Source of the DNA: Dokdonella_A sp963834755
Lineage (GTDB): Bacteria > Pseudomonadota > Gammaproteobacteria > Xanthomonadales > Rhodanobacteraceae
Direction of reading: 5' to 3'
Assembly (NCBI GenBank): GCA_963834755.1
Contig: CAWICQ010000010.1
Location: 556,452-620,451 of the forward strand
Length of the DNA: 64,000 nucleotides
The notes beneath the pieces were generated by a model, which saw only the letters and a program-made list of their open reading frames with translations, did not search any database and was not told where the DNA came from. Shown in pieces: positions 63,936 through 64,000 of this stretch. Position numbers and translations under genes: made by a program. Numbering within the stretch: position 1 is the stretch's first letter; the number at the start of each line of letters is the position of its first letter.

Positions 63936-64000
63936 TCCTTCGGGACCGGCACCGTCTTTCCGCGAGGTCGCCGGCAGCGATCCAGCCGGCGGGATCCGAT

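Overview
The window is GC-rich, densely packed chromosomal DNA of a gammaproteobacterium. Gene content and order (comF divergent from bioBFHC, glnB-ubiK-comM, a peptide-maturation dehydrogenase with its cyclase, and many CTCTCCCGC palindromes) point to the Xanthomonadales (Lysobacterales), perhaps near Rhodanobacteraceae. That placement is inference from content, not a phylogeny.

Layout. 1-5.8 kb: partial EamA transporter, ArsR-type regulator, two SAM methyltransferases (one exported), a clade-3 catalase behind an OxyR-like box, and a large-ribosome pseudouridine synthase. 6-9.5 kb: a tiny DUF1328 membrane protein, aceK, and its substrate gene icd. 9.7-17.8 kb: a lipoprotein, a LysM protein, a disrupted queF, and a tripartite RND efflux operon (outer membrane factor, adaptor, pump) with its own promoter. 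17.9-27.5 kb: aldo/keto reductase, an overlapping hydrolase-zapE-glycosyltransferase set, acpH, a cytochrome c, tRNA-Arg(CCG), an amino-acid permease and a glutamate-synthase-like protein. 27.6-30.5 kb: ubiA behind an Ala/Pro-rich reading frame, then a decayed toxin-antitoxin pair and an unknown gene. 30.5-36.3 kb: comF and, divergent across a BirA-like operator, bioB-bioF-bioH-bioC plus a coupled DMT transporter. 36.3-43.5 kb: ppc, an epimerase, and a four-gene ECF sigma / anti-sigma / two exported HEAT-repeat protein operon. 43.6-52.2 kb: aldo/keto reductase, a yybP-ykoY Mn riboswitch with a GDT1-type exporter, glnB, ubiK, comM, a K+/H+ antiporter and the xdhC-mocA pair. 52.3-57.6 kb: a RiPP-like peptide modification locus (SagB-type dehydrogenase, divergent NHLP-like precursor, large class III cyclase/TPR protein) followed by a cNMP-binding GGDEF protein. 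58.2-64 kb: aceBA with a divergent LysR regulator sharing a dyad operator, and small DUF proteins.

The most interesting candidates are the peptide modification locus at 52.3-57.6 kb and the sigma/HEAT operon at 39.9-43.5 kb. Carbon metabolism is well represented: icd, aceK, aceA, aceB and ppc together set the split between TCA cycle, glyoxylate shunt and anaplerosis.

Caution: at least 14 reading-frame breaks interrupt otherwise conserved genes, and every one is restored by removing a single base. This looks more like insertion-type sequence error than gene decay, so genes called pseudogene here may well be intact in the organism.
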